This document shows, one piece after another, positions 32,961-45,529 of a stretch of 64,000 nt of DNA. Position 1 is the first letter of the stretch; each line of letters begins with the position of its first letter. Both the position numbers and the translations under genes were made by a program. Origin of the DNA: Myotis daubentonii (Eukaryota > Chordata > Mammalia > Chiroptera > Vespertilionidae). The notes under the pieces are model-generated. The model did no database searches and was not told the DNA's origin. It worked only from the letters and a program-made list of their open reading frames with translations. The stretch spans positions 10,948,145-11,012,144 of the forward strand of contig NC_081851.1 of the NCBI RefSeq assembly GCF_963259705.1, written 5' to 3'.

Positions 32961-33993
32961 TCCTATATAATAAAAGTCTAATATGCAAAGTGTTTGACCG
33001 AGTTCAACCACTCACTGTGATGTGCGCTGACCACCAGGGGCAGCGGGGAACATGGCAGGTGTCGGTGACGCAGTGCTGGCAGCGGGCAGCAGTAGAGGCA
33101 CTGCCAGCCCCGATGGACCCAATGAGAGCAGGACCATGGTGGGATGGTGGAGCAGGTGAGCAGGAGGTGTCAGGCCAAGGTAGGTTCGAGCAGGGGCCGA
33201 TCTCCCCGCCTATTGCCCTGCAGACGGTAACCAGCGGCAGCAGTGGTGGGGGGGAGGGGTTGCCGCCCGGCTCCCAAGCTCTGAGGGAGTGGTTACGGGC
33301 CCAGCTCCAACCAATCGCCCCACAGAGGGCGACCAGTGGCTGGCAGTCCCTGATCGCCCGACTGGGGCTGGACCTCAGGCTGAGACAGGGAACTGGGGGT
33401 GGGTGGTGGCGACCAACCTCCCGTGGTGCCCGGGCGGGGGGCTGCGACCTCTCGCCAGCTACCTAGGGTGCCTGGGACGGAGGTGCGGGGAGAATGTGGG
33501 TGTCTGCGGAGCTTGCTGTCACTCCCCCTGCTACCCTCCCCCTGGACACCAGGGCTCGTGCCAGGGAAGCCCCCACACTCAGGTGCCGGGCACCCGTGAG
33601 AGGCCTGCCCCATACCTGCCTCTTCCAGGCTGAAGCTGCCAGGACCACATAGGCTGGTCGGGCTCCCCATGAGTTCACGTAGGAGCCAGTCTGCAAAGCC
33701 AGCTGGGAGAGAGCATGCTGCCTGCCTGGCTTCTGTGCGGCACCTCTGGGTGGCCCAGAGGTCCACGCTGCACCCTGGCCTGTGGCGTCTGGCCGTGCTC
33801 ACTGCATCTCTGTGTGAGGACTTGGGTGCTGTGACTCAGGCGGAGGGGGTGTATGGGGGCATGGGGGCTCAGGTGCTGCCCGGGGACCAAGGATCAGCTG
33901 GGACCTGCCTTTCTATGCCAGATGCTGGAGCTTCGATCACCGGCCAGGCCTTGGGACCGCACCTGTGCACGAATTCATGCACTGGGCCTCTAG
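32961..33993 (+). mobile_element. complete non-autonomous Helitron with clean termini
   Basis: It begins TCCTATATAATAAAAGTC at 32961 and ends CTAG at 33990-33993. The upstream base is A (32960) and the downstream base T (33994), the canonical A|T target with no duplication. The 3' tail has the imperfect hairpin GTGCACGAATTCATGCAC (33965-33982). No transposase is encoded. About 450 bases of the interior (33470-33940) look unlike the other copies here. Confidence 0.95.
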
Positions 33994-33999
33994 TTAATG

Positions 34000-34415
34000 T
34001 ATAAAGGCTCTGAGAACTCCTGCACAGGAAAAGCAAAGGGATCGGTGGAGCGGGCACCGAGCTCCCTGACCTGGCTCTGCACCTCTCACCACAAGCACCC
34101 TGGCAGCAGCTGGAGGGGAACCCGGGGCCTGTCTGGTGGGGAGGCCTCGGATGAAGTGTTTCCAGGCCCTTTGAGAAGTCCATTCCCCAAGGACGGTGTG
34201 GAGGGGTCACTCTGGGAGACGTTCCTGGTGACAGTGATGTCTGTTTGGGTTCCTCTGACGATGACACCCACGAGGGCCCAGGGTCAGAGTGGGAGCCCAA
34301 GGACAATCTGGAAACCCTCTCGCCCCTCTTTGGGTCTCAGATGAAGCAAGACTGTGCCAGGGAATCTTGCTTTCCTTCCAGATGGTGTTGGTTTAGTAGA
34401 AAATAATGCCAGCCA
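34000..34415. other. intergenic DNA, nothing recognised
   Basis: A GC-rich, unique-looking stretch between the Helitron and an old DNA-transposon-like piece. Confidence 0.5.
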
Positions 34416-34419
34416 CACA

Positions 34420-34690
34420 TACAATTTTACATTTCCTAACAGCAACATATAATTGAAATAAATTGTAATAATGTATTTTATTTAACTCAATAGATGCAAA
34501 TACTTTTATTTCAACATGTATCCAACATACAAATGTAGATGTTTTTCTTTTTTTAAGTGGTGTTTGAAATCCAGGGTGTATCTGACCCTTAACACATCTC
34601 AGCTCAGACCACCACGTTCCAGTGCTCAGCAGCCGTGTGGCCGTGGCGGCCGATGGGACAGCTGTCGAAGGGACAGCCAGCTGCCGACGG
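34420..34690. repeat. ancient MER-type DNA transposon-like fragment
   Basis: It resembles a widespread old mammalian non-autonomous element: TATTTTATTTAACTCAATAG, 'ttatttcaacatgtatccaa', 'tttgaaatccagggtgtatc' and a CACATCTCAGCTCAGACCAC-type block in the same order. I cannot name the family with certainty, and the ends are diffuse. Confidence 0.5.
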
Positions 34691-34694
34691 GCAA

Positions 34695-37600
34695 GCTGCA
34701 GCCTCATCCCAGAGAAGCCGGCACCCAGGCCGCCCTGCCACCTGGAAGCTCCTGGCTTCGGTTCCGACTCCTCCTCAGTGATGGCTAACTCGGGGTCACT
34801 GTGACTGGGCTGAGTGTGACCGTGACAGGCGCGCCCCATCTGCTGGAAAACGGAATGGCGTTTTCCGTGTGACGCAGGAAGCGGAGCAGGCCTCAAGCGT
34901 CTCAAAACTGGACAGACCAGGGCTGAAGTCCTATTGCGGGGGGAAGGGGTGCATGTGAGTGTGACAGACCCCGCTCATCCACTCCTCAGAAATGGATCAG
35001 GGGCCCCATCCTGAGCCACTCAGGGCTGAGGGGAGAGGCCCCCAGTGGGATTCTCCTGGGACCCACGCCTCCTGCACACCCTCCGTGGGAGGGCCTGGAA
35101 CACCCCACAGTCACCTGTACAGGTGAGAACTGTCAAAAGCACGGGCTGGGCAGGAGGCCATTTGGGGGGTCAGCTCAGAGCAGGTCCAGAGGGGGCCCAA
35201 ACCGCCCCCCCCCCAGGCTCGCCTCTGCCCTAGCCTCCATCCTGCCTCGGTTGCTCTGCCGTGGGTCCTGGCTGCGTGGAGCACTAGCCCACAGAGGCCA
35301 GTGTGCCTGCTTCCCGGGAGTACGGCCTAGCGGAGAGCAGAAACTCTGCTGCTTCGGGTGTGGGGTCACCCAGCCATGCTCCCCATTTCCTGCCCACAAT
35401 TTCCTGCCTTTTTTTTTTTTCACCAAGATGCCCATCCCCTGACTATTGCTACGAGACCCCAGCTGCTGATCATTTAAGATTCTGGTTTTCCTTCTGAAGC
35501 ATGAGGGAGAGTGCCTGCACCTCCCAGAGTTGTTTGGAGAGAAACTGCCAACAGCAGGAAGACGTTCCTGACGGTGTGGGCCTGGGAGGGGCTGGGGGCT
35601 GGAAAGGGGGGCCTGGCCCTGAGGCCTCGCGCAGGCCCCTCCGGCTCTGTGAGTCTGGAAGAAACACACTGGGACGGACCTAGAGGCTTCACCCTGGCCG
35701 GCAAGACGTCCAAGCAGCCAGGAGAGGCCCAGCCGGGAGCTGGCAGCTCTGAGCTCCGGGGCAGCCTAACGTCGGTCGCGTGCTGCCCAAGGCAGACCCA
35801 TCACTATGCTCACAGTCACACAGGGGCCCCCAGCCACCCCTCAGAGGTGGGGCCAGCTCTGCCCCTGGCCGGCCCAGACTTGGCCTGCCCCCGTCTCAGC
35901 CCTGCCTGGGTCATTTCGCTACGTCCTCTTGCTTTTGTTGTTTTTTTAGCAAGACTTCCAAAAGCATTGCAGGACACCCACTGCTGTCCCACAGGCAAAA
36001 GTCTAAACTTAATACCAGAAGCATTTGAATTTAGTGGGAATGATCACAGATGAGCCGAGCGGTGCTGGGACTGTGGGAAGGGGTGCTCCTGGCGGGTACG
36101 GCACGAATAGCTACGCGGGCCTCGGAGAGGGAGCAGGTGAGGACTGGAGTGGGGGCAGGCGGAGCAGAGGGAATGCCCCTCCACCGTGCTGTCCTACCTC
36201 CTCATCTGATCTCGGACTTCCAACATGAAAGCCTGTGGTTTCTGTGGGGAGACTGGTTTTTTAAAACACGATCTCCAGCATTTTAGGATTTCCTTTCTCA
36301 TGGAAACATGGGGTGGGGGGCGGGTGGGGTGGTGTTGGCCTCCCTTCCGCGAGCACTGATTGGGGCTGCACCCGGTCAGGCCTGGTCCACGGGGAGCTCG
36401 AGACTACACTTTGGGTGTGCAGTTCTCCGGAGCCCTCTGTGCCCTCACCTCGAGGAGAGAGGTTCCTGTCTCCAGGGAGAGAGACTTGCTGTGCGAAGGG
36501 GTGGCCACAGACCAAGAGACCCCGCCGCCTGCTGAACTGCGGGCAGGACAAAACCCCGAGACGTCCCCCAGTGAAAGGGCTGGACGATGCATCCATTGGG
36601 CGCTTTGTCCCAAAGAGTCACTTCCCTCTGTCCCGGGAGCACATTCTTGAAGAGCATGTGGCCAAAAAGGGCGTCTTGGACTGGCCCTTCCGAAAGAGAA
36701 GGAAGAAAACCGCAGGCAGGGCCGCGCTGGCAGCTGTTCCGCCGCCTCCTTCCCGCTGCCTCTGCAGCTCCTGGGAATGTCACTGAAAAGCAACGCCAAG
36801 GTCCCGGACCCTTAACCACAACTGCGGGAACCAGGCTGTGGATTCTGAGGGCTAATAATGAAATACGGGGCGCAGAGCAGTCGGTACAAGACCACCCAGA
36901 TGCCCAGCATCCCGGGCCGGTGTCAGTGGGCGAGGTGTCAGAGGCTGTGGGACAGGCCAGGATCTGCCCACACACTGAGGCTCAAAGGGAGATGGGGAGA
37001 CCCGGGCACTCTTAGCGCTGAGCCGGGCTCCGTGCACCCCGTCCCCCAGCTGCCGGCGGCGCCCTGCCTCACTGGGAAGCTGGAGGTGGCACAGCAGGCA
37101 CAAAGGACAGACGGGGTTACTTGGTGGCAACAAAAACACCAAAGCCATTGCGGATGCCTTGGGTTTGGAGACATGCTGAGGAGGGGGAAGCTGCCTGAGG
37201 AGTGAAGGTGCGAGTGAGGGGGGTAATGGGGGGGTCCCCCTCGCTGCTCTGGGATACCTGCCAGGTGCCGCATGCCAGGCTCAGTGCCGCGCTCAGGGTC
37301 CGTGCGGGGTGTCCCAGCCCCTCCTCTGAGCCACACTCCAGGCCCGGAGGGGCTGGGACTCAGGTCTGCCCTCCGATCCGGGAATCCTAACGGGTGCAGC
37401 TCTTGACCCCGGGTCACAGCACGTTATGAAGCCCAAGTCCTCTTTGGTCCACGAGGTGGAGGAGGCAGACATGGAGAAAGGGGCGAGTGCAGCGTCGCTG
37501 CAGGAAGCACAGGGGCTGTGGCTGGTGACCTTGGGTTTGGCTCAGAGGCCGAGACTAGCAAGAGGCAAAAGAGCAAGGGGCAGCGCCTGTGCCTCCAGGT

Positions 37601-39050
37601 CCCCTCAGCTGTGGGCGAAACGGCCAGACGGACGAGCTCAAGGGCCCTCCCGGTTTAATCAGCGCAGGAGTGATGGGCCCAGGATGCTAAGGAAGAGCTG
37701 GGGACCCCGGGTAATTTTCAGAAATGTTCAGCCCGTCCTACAAAGGCATCCGCATCCCACATGGGCTCCGCATCCGGGCCTGCTCCTCGCCTCCCGGCTC
37801 TGCCAAAGGCTGGCCTCTCCCGTACTTACGGAGAGCAGAGGGGTGGGTGGGAGGTGCTGTGAGAACCTCCAAGAACCTTTGCAGCTGTAACTGGGCATTT
37901 GGGAAGCCTCGTGGCTGAAACGGACGTGGGGCAATCGCCTGGCCATCACCCGCCTCGAGGACAGGCTGAGAGCTGGCCCCGGGCACAGGGTCATCGCGGA
38001 GGCGCTGCTGGGCCTGGCTGCCCTGGCACCAGCCTGTGCTTCGTGGCAAACATGTTGCTGCAGGAAGGGATGCGAGTCTTGGATCTTGTGACCAAGCTGT
38101 GGATCGCGGGCCTCACGTTGGGTGAAGGAGCGCTTTCCCAAAGAGGCGGTTTCTCTGGCGACTCCCGAGAAATTAAACCGCTGGGCGGGAAGGCTCTCCA
38201 CTGAACGCCTCTGAGAGGATGGAGATCTTTGTAAGACTCGGAGAAAGGGCAGAATACCTCAAAACAATGTTGTATTGAAATGAGGCTGGGCTAGAAATGC
38301 AAAACACTGGGAGGCTGCTCAGAAACCATAGGGCAGTCAGGCAGCTGCTGAAGGAGTTAGTGCGGCCGCTGTGGTATTTCCCACGCCCTGGGCCCCTGGC
38401 TCCCTCCGTACAGGCATATACTCAGAGCAGGTTTCACTCCAGATCCGCTCCCGGCATCTCTCTCGCCCAACAGCGGAAACTGTGAAAGTGCTCAGGAAAC
38501 GGCAGTTAGAGGGGTTAACTCTTGGTAGCACATCTGCTCTTCTCAACCAAAGAGTTCCTTGTATTTGAAAAAACTTTCTCCCTCCCCCGCCAACATAAAG
38601 CTAAGCTCTGGAAGATATAATCCGCATGTGTCAACATTTTCAAAATGACATCGGAAGCTGCTCTAGCCTGTGCCGAGGCCCCCCGCTGGAAATCTGGCAG
38701 CCGGTTCTGGTCTTCTGAAGTAGCCCACATCACCCCCCCCTTCCCCCAGCGAGGACTCCGCGCTCCACCTGGCCGCAGGCCCCGAGGACACCCTGAGCCA
38801 AGGTGGAGAAGCCCAGCCCACCACCCTCGCCTGGGCGACTGTCAGTCCCTGTAACCACGCGCAGGTGCCTGGGCTTGTTTTCCCCCAGACCAAAGGTGGA
38901 AGATTCAGGACAGAGGGCCCAGCTAGAGGCTGCCTTTCACGGAAGTTCAGCTACCAGAGACCTAGAAAGGGATGGTGCATGATGTTCACTTCTGGGTGCA
39001 ACCACGCACCTGCGCCTTGAAGTGCGTCTCCTGTTCAGATGTCTCACCCA
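34695..39050. other. intergenic GC-rich DNA, no confirmed gene
   Basis: More than 4 kb of unique-looking sequence with many overlapping GC-driven frames. The frame at 36313-36786 (157 codons, + strand) ends in a basic segment RKRRKKTAGR but matches nothing I know and has no splice or promoter context. No known transposon is recognised, and no ECRG4 or UXS1 exon. Confidence 0.5.
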
Positions 39051-39054
39051 ATAT

Positions 39055-39252
39055 ACACACTCACACAGGCACACACACAGGCTCATGCACACTCACACAC
39101 GTGCACACATAGGCTCAGGCACACTTCCACACGCACACACACAGGCTCAGGCACACTCACACACGCACACATACACAGGCTCAGGCACACTCACACACGC
39201 ACACATACACAGGCTCAGGCACACACGCACACACACAGGCTCAGGCACACTG
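39055..39252. repeat. CA-rich minisatellite
   Basis: About six repeats of a unit containing ACAGGCTCAGGCACACTC followed by CACACGCACACATACAC, of roughly 30-34 bp with length variation. The two-part unit makes it longer-period than a plain CA microsatellite. Confidence 0.93.
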
Positions 39253-39254
39253 AC

Positions 39255-39590
39255 ATAGTTGGTGTAGGGGCCCCTGCTGGTTAGCGCTCAGTGGGAGCTG
39301 GAGATCACCCCCCTCCTCTCCGTGGGTGGATGGCTGCCGTGAGAGCACATGAGTGCAGCTTCTGAACGTCCCCATTAGCAAGCAGCAGGCAGGGCAGCTC
39401 TTCATGTCAGTTCAGGGAACTCCAGGGCTCTGTCCTTCGGGGCCTTGGGCAGATCTCTTGCATGGAAAGTTTCCTGAAGGCAGATGTGGTGGTATTTCAA
39501 GGGTAAAACCATCTCAGCTACTGATCAGATCAGGCAACAGAATCCTCCATTAAATGTCCGAGCTACAACAGGAGTCGAGGGCTCCCCTAT
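39255..39590. other. intergenic DNA, nothing recognised
   Basis: A short unique-looking stretch between the CA-rich minisatellite and a truncated Helitron. Confidence 0.5.
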
Positions 39591-39593
39591 TTC

Positions 39594-39989
39594 TGAATTC
39601 ATGCACCAGTGGGGTCCCTCAGCCTGGCCTGCAGGATTGGGCCCAAACCGGCTCTCCAACACCCCCTGAGGGGTCCCGGATTGTGAGAGGGCGCAGGTCA
39701 GGCCAAAGGACCCCACAATCAGAGTCAGGGAGGGACGCGGGAGGTTGGCCAGCAGGAGAGGGACCGCGGGAGGGCTCCAGGGCGTGTCTGGCCTGTCCTG
39801 CTCAGTCCTGATTGGCCAGACCCCAGCAGCAAGCTAACCTACTTGGAGCGTCTGCCCCTTGGTGGTCAGTGCACATCATAGCGAGCGGTTGAGCGGCCTT
39901 AGCATATCATTAGCATATTAAGCTTTGATTGGTTGAATGGCCAACCGAACGACCAGACACTTAGCATATTAGGCTTTTATTATATAGGA
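39594..39989 (-). mobile_element. non-autonomous Helitron, 3' end truncated
   Basis: The 5' end is exact: the minus strand reads TCCTATATAATAAAAGCC from 39989. The left side starts with GAATTCATGCACCAGTGGGG, lacking the terminal CTAG. Same family as 53658-54079: both share GGGTCCCTCAGCCTGGCCTG-type, GGAGGGCTCCAGGGCGTGTC and GCAAGCTAACCTA blocks in order. Confidence 0.92.
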
Positions 39990-40261
39990 TGAGAGAGCTG
40001 GAGTTGGTGGAGCCAAAGCACCCACCCCCAGGCTCCGGACTGCATTCCCTCACATCTCTCACCCCACAGCCTAACATGCTGGTACAGAGAGAGCGAGTGG
40101 GGACAGGCTGTCAAATGCTTCCTTCGAACACGTCCTGAATCAGCCACCCCCACGTCTCCGCCAGCCGTCTCTCCCCTGGACCATGCAGGAGCCTCCCACC
40201 TACCTCTCCCCACCCCCGCCAGGCACTGTCTCTCAGGAAGTCAGAGCGACAAGTGCAAATT

Positions 40262-40620
40262 AAATAAGGTGCCTCCCCTGCTCAAAATCCTCCGAGACTT
40301 GTCACACTTAGATAAAAGCCAAAACGCTTTCTGGGCTGAAAAACCGCCCCCTGTGGCCCTGTCCCTGGCCACTTCCTCTAACCTCATGCCCACGGCTCCT
40401 CCCTCCTTCCTTGCCCTCCCACTCAGTGTCTGGCGGCTGTTCTTGAACCTCTTCACTCCACACCCACACCGGACAGTAGCCACTCATTGGACGCCCTGTC
40501 CCTCGGTGCCTGGGGGATGGCACCTCGGAGAAGCCTACCTGGCAGCCTATGTGAAACAGCGCCCCCTGCAGGTGAGTCCCGGCTTGACTTTTTTCCGGCC
40601 TGAAACTGCAGTGTGTCCAT
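40262..40620 (+). repeat. L2 LINE fragment
   Basis: The block order (CCCTGCTCAAAATCCTCCGA, then 'cttagataaaagccaaaacg', 'ggccctgtccctggccactt' and later pyrimidine-rich blocks) follows the L2 3' region. It is old and non-coding. Confidence 0.7.
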
Positions 40621-40624
40621 GTGC

Positions 40625-43600
40625 GCTTCTCTTCTCCCTTAGAAGGCAGCACCCGAGGCAGGGCTTGTCTGATTTCCCTGCAGCTCGTCTCCAGGGCCCG
40701 GGGAGTGTCTGGCAAGTGGGAAAGTTCAGCAAAGCTTCTCCAAACAAATAAATAAACGAATGTGCTCAGTCCCAGAACCTGTTGCAAGTGACGAACATCA
40801 GTGTACAACTTTCAAATGACTCCTTCTACAGGGCCCTACCCTTCAGCTGTGGGGGCTTTGCGTCCCCGCCCGGACCTGCGTCTCCAGGCAGGCGTCTGGG
40901 AGAATTAAAGGGTTGGGGGACCACGGTTTTCTTACTTTTGGACAATAGGCTGAAAGCCAAAGTGACTTAGGTTGTTTCTGAGCAAAGATTTGGTTTCCGG
41001 TTCCCGCGCCTCCAGAACTCGCTCTGCTGTGGAGACCATGCTTCCGGCCGCAGGGCAGGAGTGAGCCGGGGGAGCCCTGCCAGCGGGGCCCTGAGCGGGC
41101 AGGGAAGGCTCCCCACAGCCCACTCCAGATGTGCACTCAAGGGAAAAGCAAACATGTCTTGTGCAAAGCCACTGAGCTTTAGGGCTCAGGTGTTGCCTGA
41201 TTGTCACCTCATCCAACCTGACTAACACTCACTCGATGCTGACGAGGCAGGTGATGGGAGCAAGAAGCGGCCAGGTCCACAGTGCTCACTGCGGACCGCC
41301 CGCGGCAGCAGAGGCGACAGTGAGCTCTGATGGCAGGGCACGGTGGTGTGAGAACTGCCTTTACTGAGAATATCGGCTTGGGGCGCGGATAGGGAGTCAA
41401 ATAAAGTCGTCAAGCAAAGTCACCCAGCGGACGAGCCCAAGGAGGGTGTAACCTGGACGCCTGAGTCCGGGCCAAGGACAATGAGCACTAAGCCAGCTAC
41501 CCTTCTATCGTTTTCCGGTTGCCCCGGCTTCTGTGATTGAGCACAGCCAGCAGCCAAGGCCACAATGTGAGATGGCTACTTTGGCAGCAACACCTGCGCC
41601 AGGTGGGGAAAGGCTCTCGGGACTGAAGTGTCTTCCTGCATTGGCAGTGGCAACGTTTACAAAAGCACCGGACTATGGGAACGCCCTCCGCGTGTCACAG
41701 AGTGACTGCCACTGGGAAGAGCATCCTCAGCCGCAGAGCCCCCTGCAGTTTAGCTGTTCCGCTGTTGTGTCCCGACCCCGCCCGCAGCCATAAACGGGAG
41801 AATTGGATGGAATCGGGGGTCAGGACCCCAGGCTGAGGCCGGTTGAGAAGAGAGACACTGCCCTCCATGAATGTGGATCCAGGCAACAATCCCCACCAGA
41901 TGCTAAAGTGCCTCGAGGAAGGACTGATGGCCGCCTTCAGATTGGGTGGAGCAGGCTGCTCAGCGAACATCCCAGAAGCAGGGCAGCCTCTTCATGGGGT
42001 GCAGCCGGGAAACAGCACCACCATGAAGAAGTGTTGTCAGAAGAGCTGACTCTGAATCTCCTCAAGCCTAAAGCGCGACCTGCCAGTTGCTGGAACATGG
42101 AGGAAGGGGGTAATGTTAGAAGCCAGGAGGCTGCCGTCAGCAGGATCCTGAATATCGGCCATCTGCATTACTAGGATGAGTCACCAACAACACCTGCCAG
42201 TGACCTGCCCTTGCCACCACCTCCATCCCTCACCGGGGAGAGGCAGGGGAGCTGTCTAAGCCTCGCCCTCATTAGGGACACCAGTGCCCACACAGGCCCT
42301 GCCCTGGGTTGTGTGACCATGCCGCGTTCATTCCAGGGCCCTGCGTGAACACCCTCCATGGGCCAGACTCACGTGGGGAGCTCCTGGGAGGTGCCAAGAA
42401 GATGCCTGCCCTCAAGACCTGGAGGCTGGCTGGCGAGGAAGGCAGGAAGCCTGAGCTGGTTCAAGGAGCAAGGCAGCGTGGTGAAGGGAGGAGGGCCAGT
42501 CTGAGACCATCAGGGACAAGCAGAAATGCTCTGGGTCCGAGCTATGTTTTACTTAAGGGTTTCTGTGAGCAGGTTTCCCAGATGTCCCGGTTTTCAATCA
42601 TGCATGTGTGCAGACTGGAAAAGCCTGCAGCCCCCGCTACATTGGAGCCGCAGTGTAAATCCCTTCAAGGTTTACTTCTCCCCTCACCATTCCCCACAGA
42701 CAGGCCCCGGTGCCCGTGTTTCCTGATGTCGCTTTCATCTTGTCACCAATGACCTTGATCATCACTGTACGGACACTCGCTTCCCAGAGCCCAGCTTCCC
42801 CCAGTCACGTCTCGGTGAACAAGGTCACTTGCATCTCTGTGAGGAGAGCAAACCCTGGGAAGGGCTTTCTCAGGGGGGAACGCACCCACGTCTGAGTCGT
42901 TCAGAAAGCTCAGCCACGCAGGGAAGGCCCTGGTTTCTCCTCCCGCCTCGCCTCTGTCCCCAACACTTCCTGCCATAGCCAGGGCTGCAGCCTCCTCCCG
43001 CGCCTGTCCTAGCCCGCGGTGTGGTGGGCAACGTGCACGGGAACGTGGGGAGGGAAGGCGCGAGCCTTGCCCACGCTGTCCCAGCGGGTCCGGGTTTGGG
43101 GGAGCCGCCCCGCGCAGCGAGCACCGCGCCTGGCTTCCAGGGCCAGCAGCCAGAGGGGCCTTGCTGTTTGCTTTTGATGGAATCCATGTGCTCACCTCCA
43201 GTGGCTGGGCAAGCAATGGAACCAAAATGGCATCTGACACTGATGACCCTGGCACAGAGGGGTCATTTTTAATCTCTCCCTCTGGTGGGACAAAGCAAGG
43301 CTTACTTAGCAATAGTCAGGGAACTGACTTGCTAGTCAATGACCGTTCTGAGGACTAGGTTCTATGGAAGGAGCTTGAGGCAAAGTGACGCTTTCCACTG
43401 AGTAGGGCATTGGGAGCCCCTTCTCCACGCTGCTGTGAGGCCTGTCCCTCGGTGCCCAGAGGAGCACAGCCGAGGGCGCAGGCCTTGCGCTTGTTCTCAC
43501 GCATGCTCCGCCGCTGGGTCCTGGCAGGTCCCTGTGGAGTCTTCACCCCCAGTGCTCTGTGAGCACCTCTGGCCAGCAGGCATTGCCTCCTCTGGGACAC

Positions 43601-44000
43601 TGAGTCATGCTTGGCTAGTTCTCACAGCTGGATTTGGGAGGTTACATTATGGCCCCAATTCTTCAGCCCTCTCTGTACCCAGATCTTCACCGTGTGAATT
43701 TACAGCTCCTTAAGAGGTAGCACATAGTCCCCTCCGTTGGCCACGTGACTTTCTTTAGTCAGTAATTGAGACAGAAGTGGCAGAGCGCCCATTTGGATCC
43801 CAGGTTCCAGCAAGCCTTGCTGCTTCCACTTGCTGGCTGGGCCTCTGCCTGGGTGTGGGAAGAGATTCCCTTACACAGCTGCTGTCCCGGCAGCAGTCTC
43901 AGAGCCAACACAGAGCAGATTTGTGCCCAAACCTCACTGAGAAGCCACCCCCAACTGGACCCAGGCCTAGGAGCAGGCGAGCCCAGCCAAGCCCAGCTCC
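40625..44000. other. intergenic DNA, nothing recognised
   Basis: About 3.4 kb of mostly unique sequence with unconvincing overlapping frames and no clear repeats. Confidence 0.5.
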
Positions 44001-44057
44001 ATCAGCCAAGCCCACCTTGATCAGCCAAGCCCACCTTGATCAGCCAAGCCCTAGCCA
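43985..44057. repeat. short tandem repeat, CAGCCAAGCCCACCTTGAT unit
   Basis: A 19-bp unit CAGCCAAGCCCACCTTGAT occurs twice exactly (44004-44041), flanked by partial copies on both sides (CAGCCAAGCCCAGCTC, CAGCCAAGCCCTAGCC). Confidence 0.9.
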
Positions 44058-44059
44058 AC

Positions 44060-44835
44060 CGCGAGAATCATGAGCTGAGCTGGGCCTTCTGTCTGCCGCT
44101 GGCGTGTGGCCATTTGCTGTGCTGCGTTACCATGGTCACAGTGATCTGGGGCACAGGCTGGTATCTTACAGGCCAGAGGGTGGCAGGCTTGTGTGTCGCT
44201 AAGAGATCAGAGATTACATGTTTAAACAGCTCCAGTCCAGTAACAAGGCATCTAAGTTATTGGGGGGAAAAGATGCTCAGAGACCAGAGGTCATTGTGAA
44301 GGAGGAGCTGGCTGCCCGCCCTCACAGAGGCCTCCGTGTGTTTAGTAACAAACGCATGGCTCTGGGAGGAGGCCCTCTTGTCCCACCCAGTGGTGGCTGT
44401 GATAGAAAGCAGTGCTAAGCTGGACAGGCATGGGAGGAAAGTTTGGTTAAAAATAAATGTGGTGGAAAGTGACCAGACCAATACAGTAAATTGTTGAAAA
44501 GCACATCGTTCCTTCAGTTACCCATCTGACAAGCGTGACCTGAGAGCCCCCTGTGCCAGGCACTGCTAGGCCCCGGCCATGGGCGGGAACGAAAGCCAGC
44601 CGACCCGGGCAGGGCCTTGCAGGAGAGTCCCGCCGTTTCCCGACCGCGGGGCCCCTTTGCTGTATGCACACGGCTAATCAGTCTACGTCCAGGACTACAC
44701 CCCGGCGCCCACGTGAAATAGGAACAGTTCGTAAAACGGCGAAAGCCTGGTTCAAGTATGAAGTGAGATTCACCAGTACAAAATGCAGCTTTACTTTTTC
44801 TAAAAATAAACTTAAATGTTAAAAGTTATATTTAA
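44060..44835. other. intergenic DNA, nothing recognised
   Basis: Unique-looking. A MIR-like 'cccctgtgccaggcactgct' motif lies near 44548-44567 but is not extended enough to call. Confidence 0.45.
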
Positions 44836-44837
44836 GT

Positions 44838-45042
44838 CCGATGCTGCCCAGTGGTCAGAGCATTGGCCCTCACACCGAAGGGTCATGGGTTTGATTCCAG
44901 GTCAAGGGCACATGTGGGAGGCAACTAATTGATGTGTTTCTCTCACGTCAATGTTCCTCTCTCTCCCCTCTTCCTTACACTCTTTCTTAAAAAAATTCAA
45001 TGAAAAAAATATCCTTGGGTGAGGATTCACAACAACAACAAA
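44838..45042 (+). mobile_element. Ves SINE, plus strand, hairpin-tailed subtype
   Basis: The body runs from GATGCTGCCCAGTGGTCAGA to the ATCCT/AGGAT hairpin at 45011-45026 and an AACAACAACAA tail. The flanks TTATATTTAA (left) and TTACATTTAA (right) are a likely 10-bp target duplication. Several bases of the head and a segment after the B-box region are missing. Confidence 0.88.
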
Positions 45043-45525
45043 TTACATTTAAACTTGCGTATCTATTTGTACATCCATATTCACAACAGCATTATTCTCA
45101 ACAGCCAAAAGGAGGACACAACCAACGTCCATTGGGGATGGATGGGTAAACAAAATGGAATATCATTCAATCTAAAAGAGGAAGAGAATTCTGACACAAG
45201 ATACAACATAGATGAACTTGAGGGTGTTGTGCTAACTGAAATAAGCTAGACACAGGAGAAAGGTAGCATGTGATTACATTTATGTGAGGAAGCGAGACTA
45301 GTCACATTTATAGAGACAGAAAGGAGAATGGTGGTTGCCAGGGCTGGGAGGGAAGGGCATGGGAACCACTCAGTGGTACAGAGTTTTAGTTCGGGAAGAA
45401 TGGAAAGTTCTGGAGGTGAATGGCAGTGATGTTTGCACAATTATGTGTATGTACTTAACACCTTGGTACTGTACACGTCAAATAATTCTATGCATGTCTT
45501 ACCACAATTTAAATATATATATTTA
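45043..45525 (+). repeat. L1 3' region, plus strand
   Basis: The blocks follow an L1M-type ORF2 end and 3' UTR: CACAACAGCATTATTCTCAA, 'ccaaaaggaggacacaacca', AATGGAATATCATTCAATCT, 'gggaagggcatgggaaccac' and, at the end, 'accttggtactgtacacgtc'. Many stops are present. Confidence 0.85.
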
Positions 45526-45529
45526 AACA

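Noticed and set aside
36313..36786. 157-codon plus-strand frame ending in a basic stretch
   Set aside because: GC-rich DNA with overlapping long frames on both strands and no known domain. Most likely chance.
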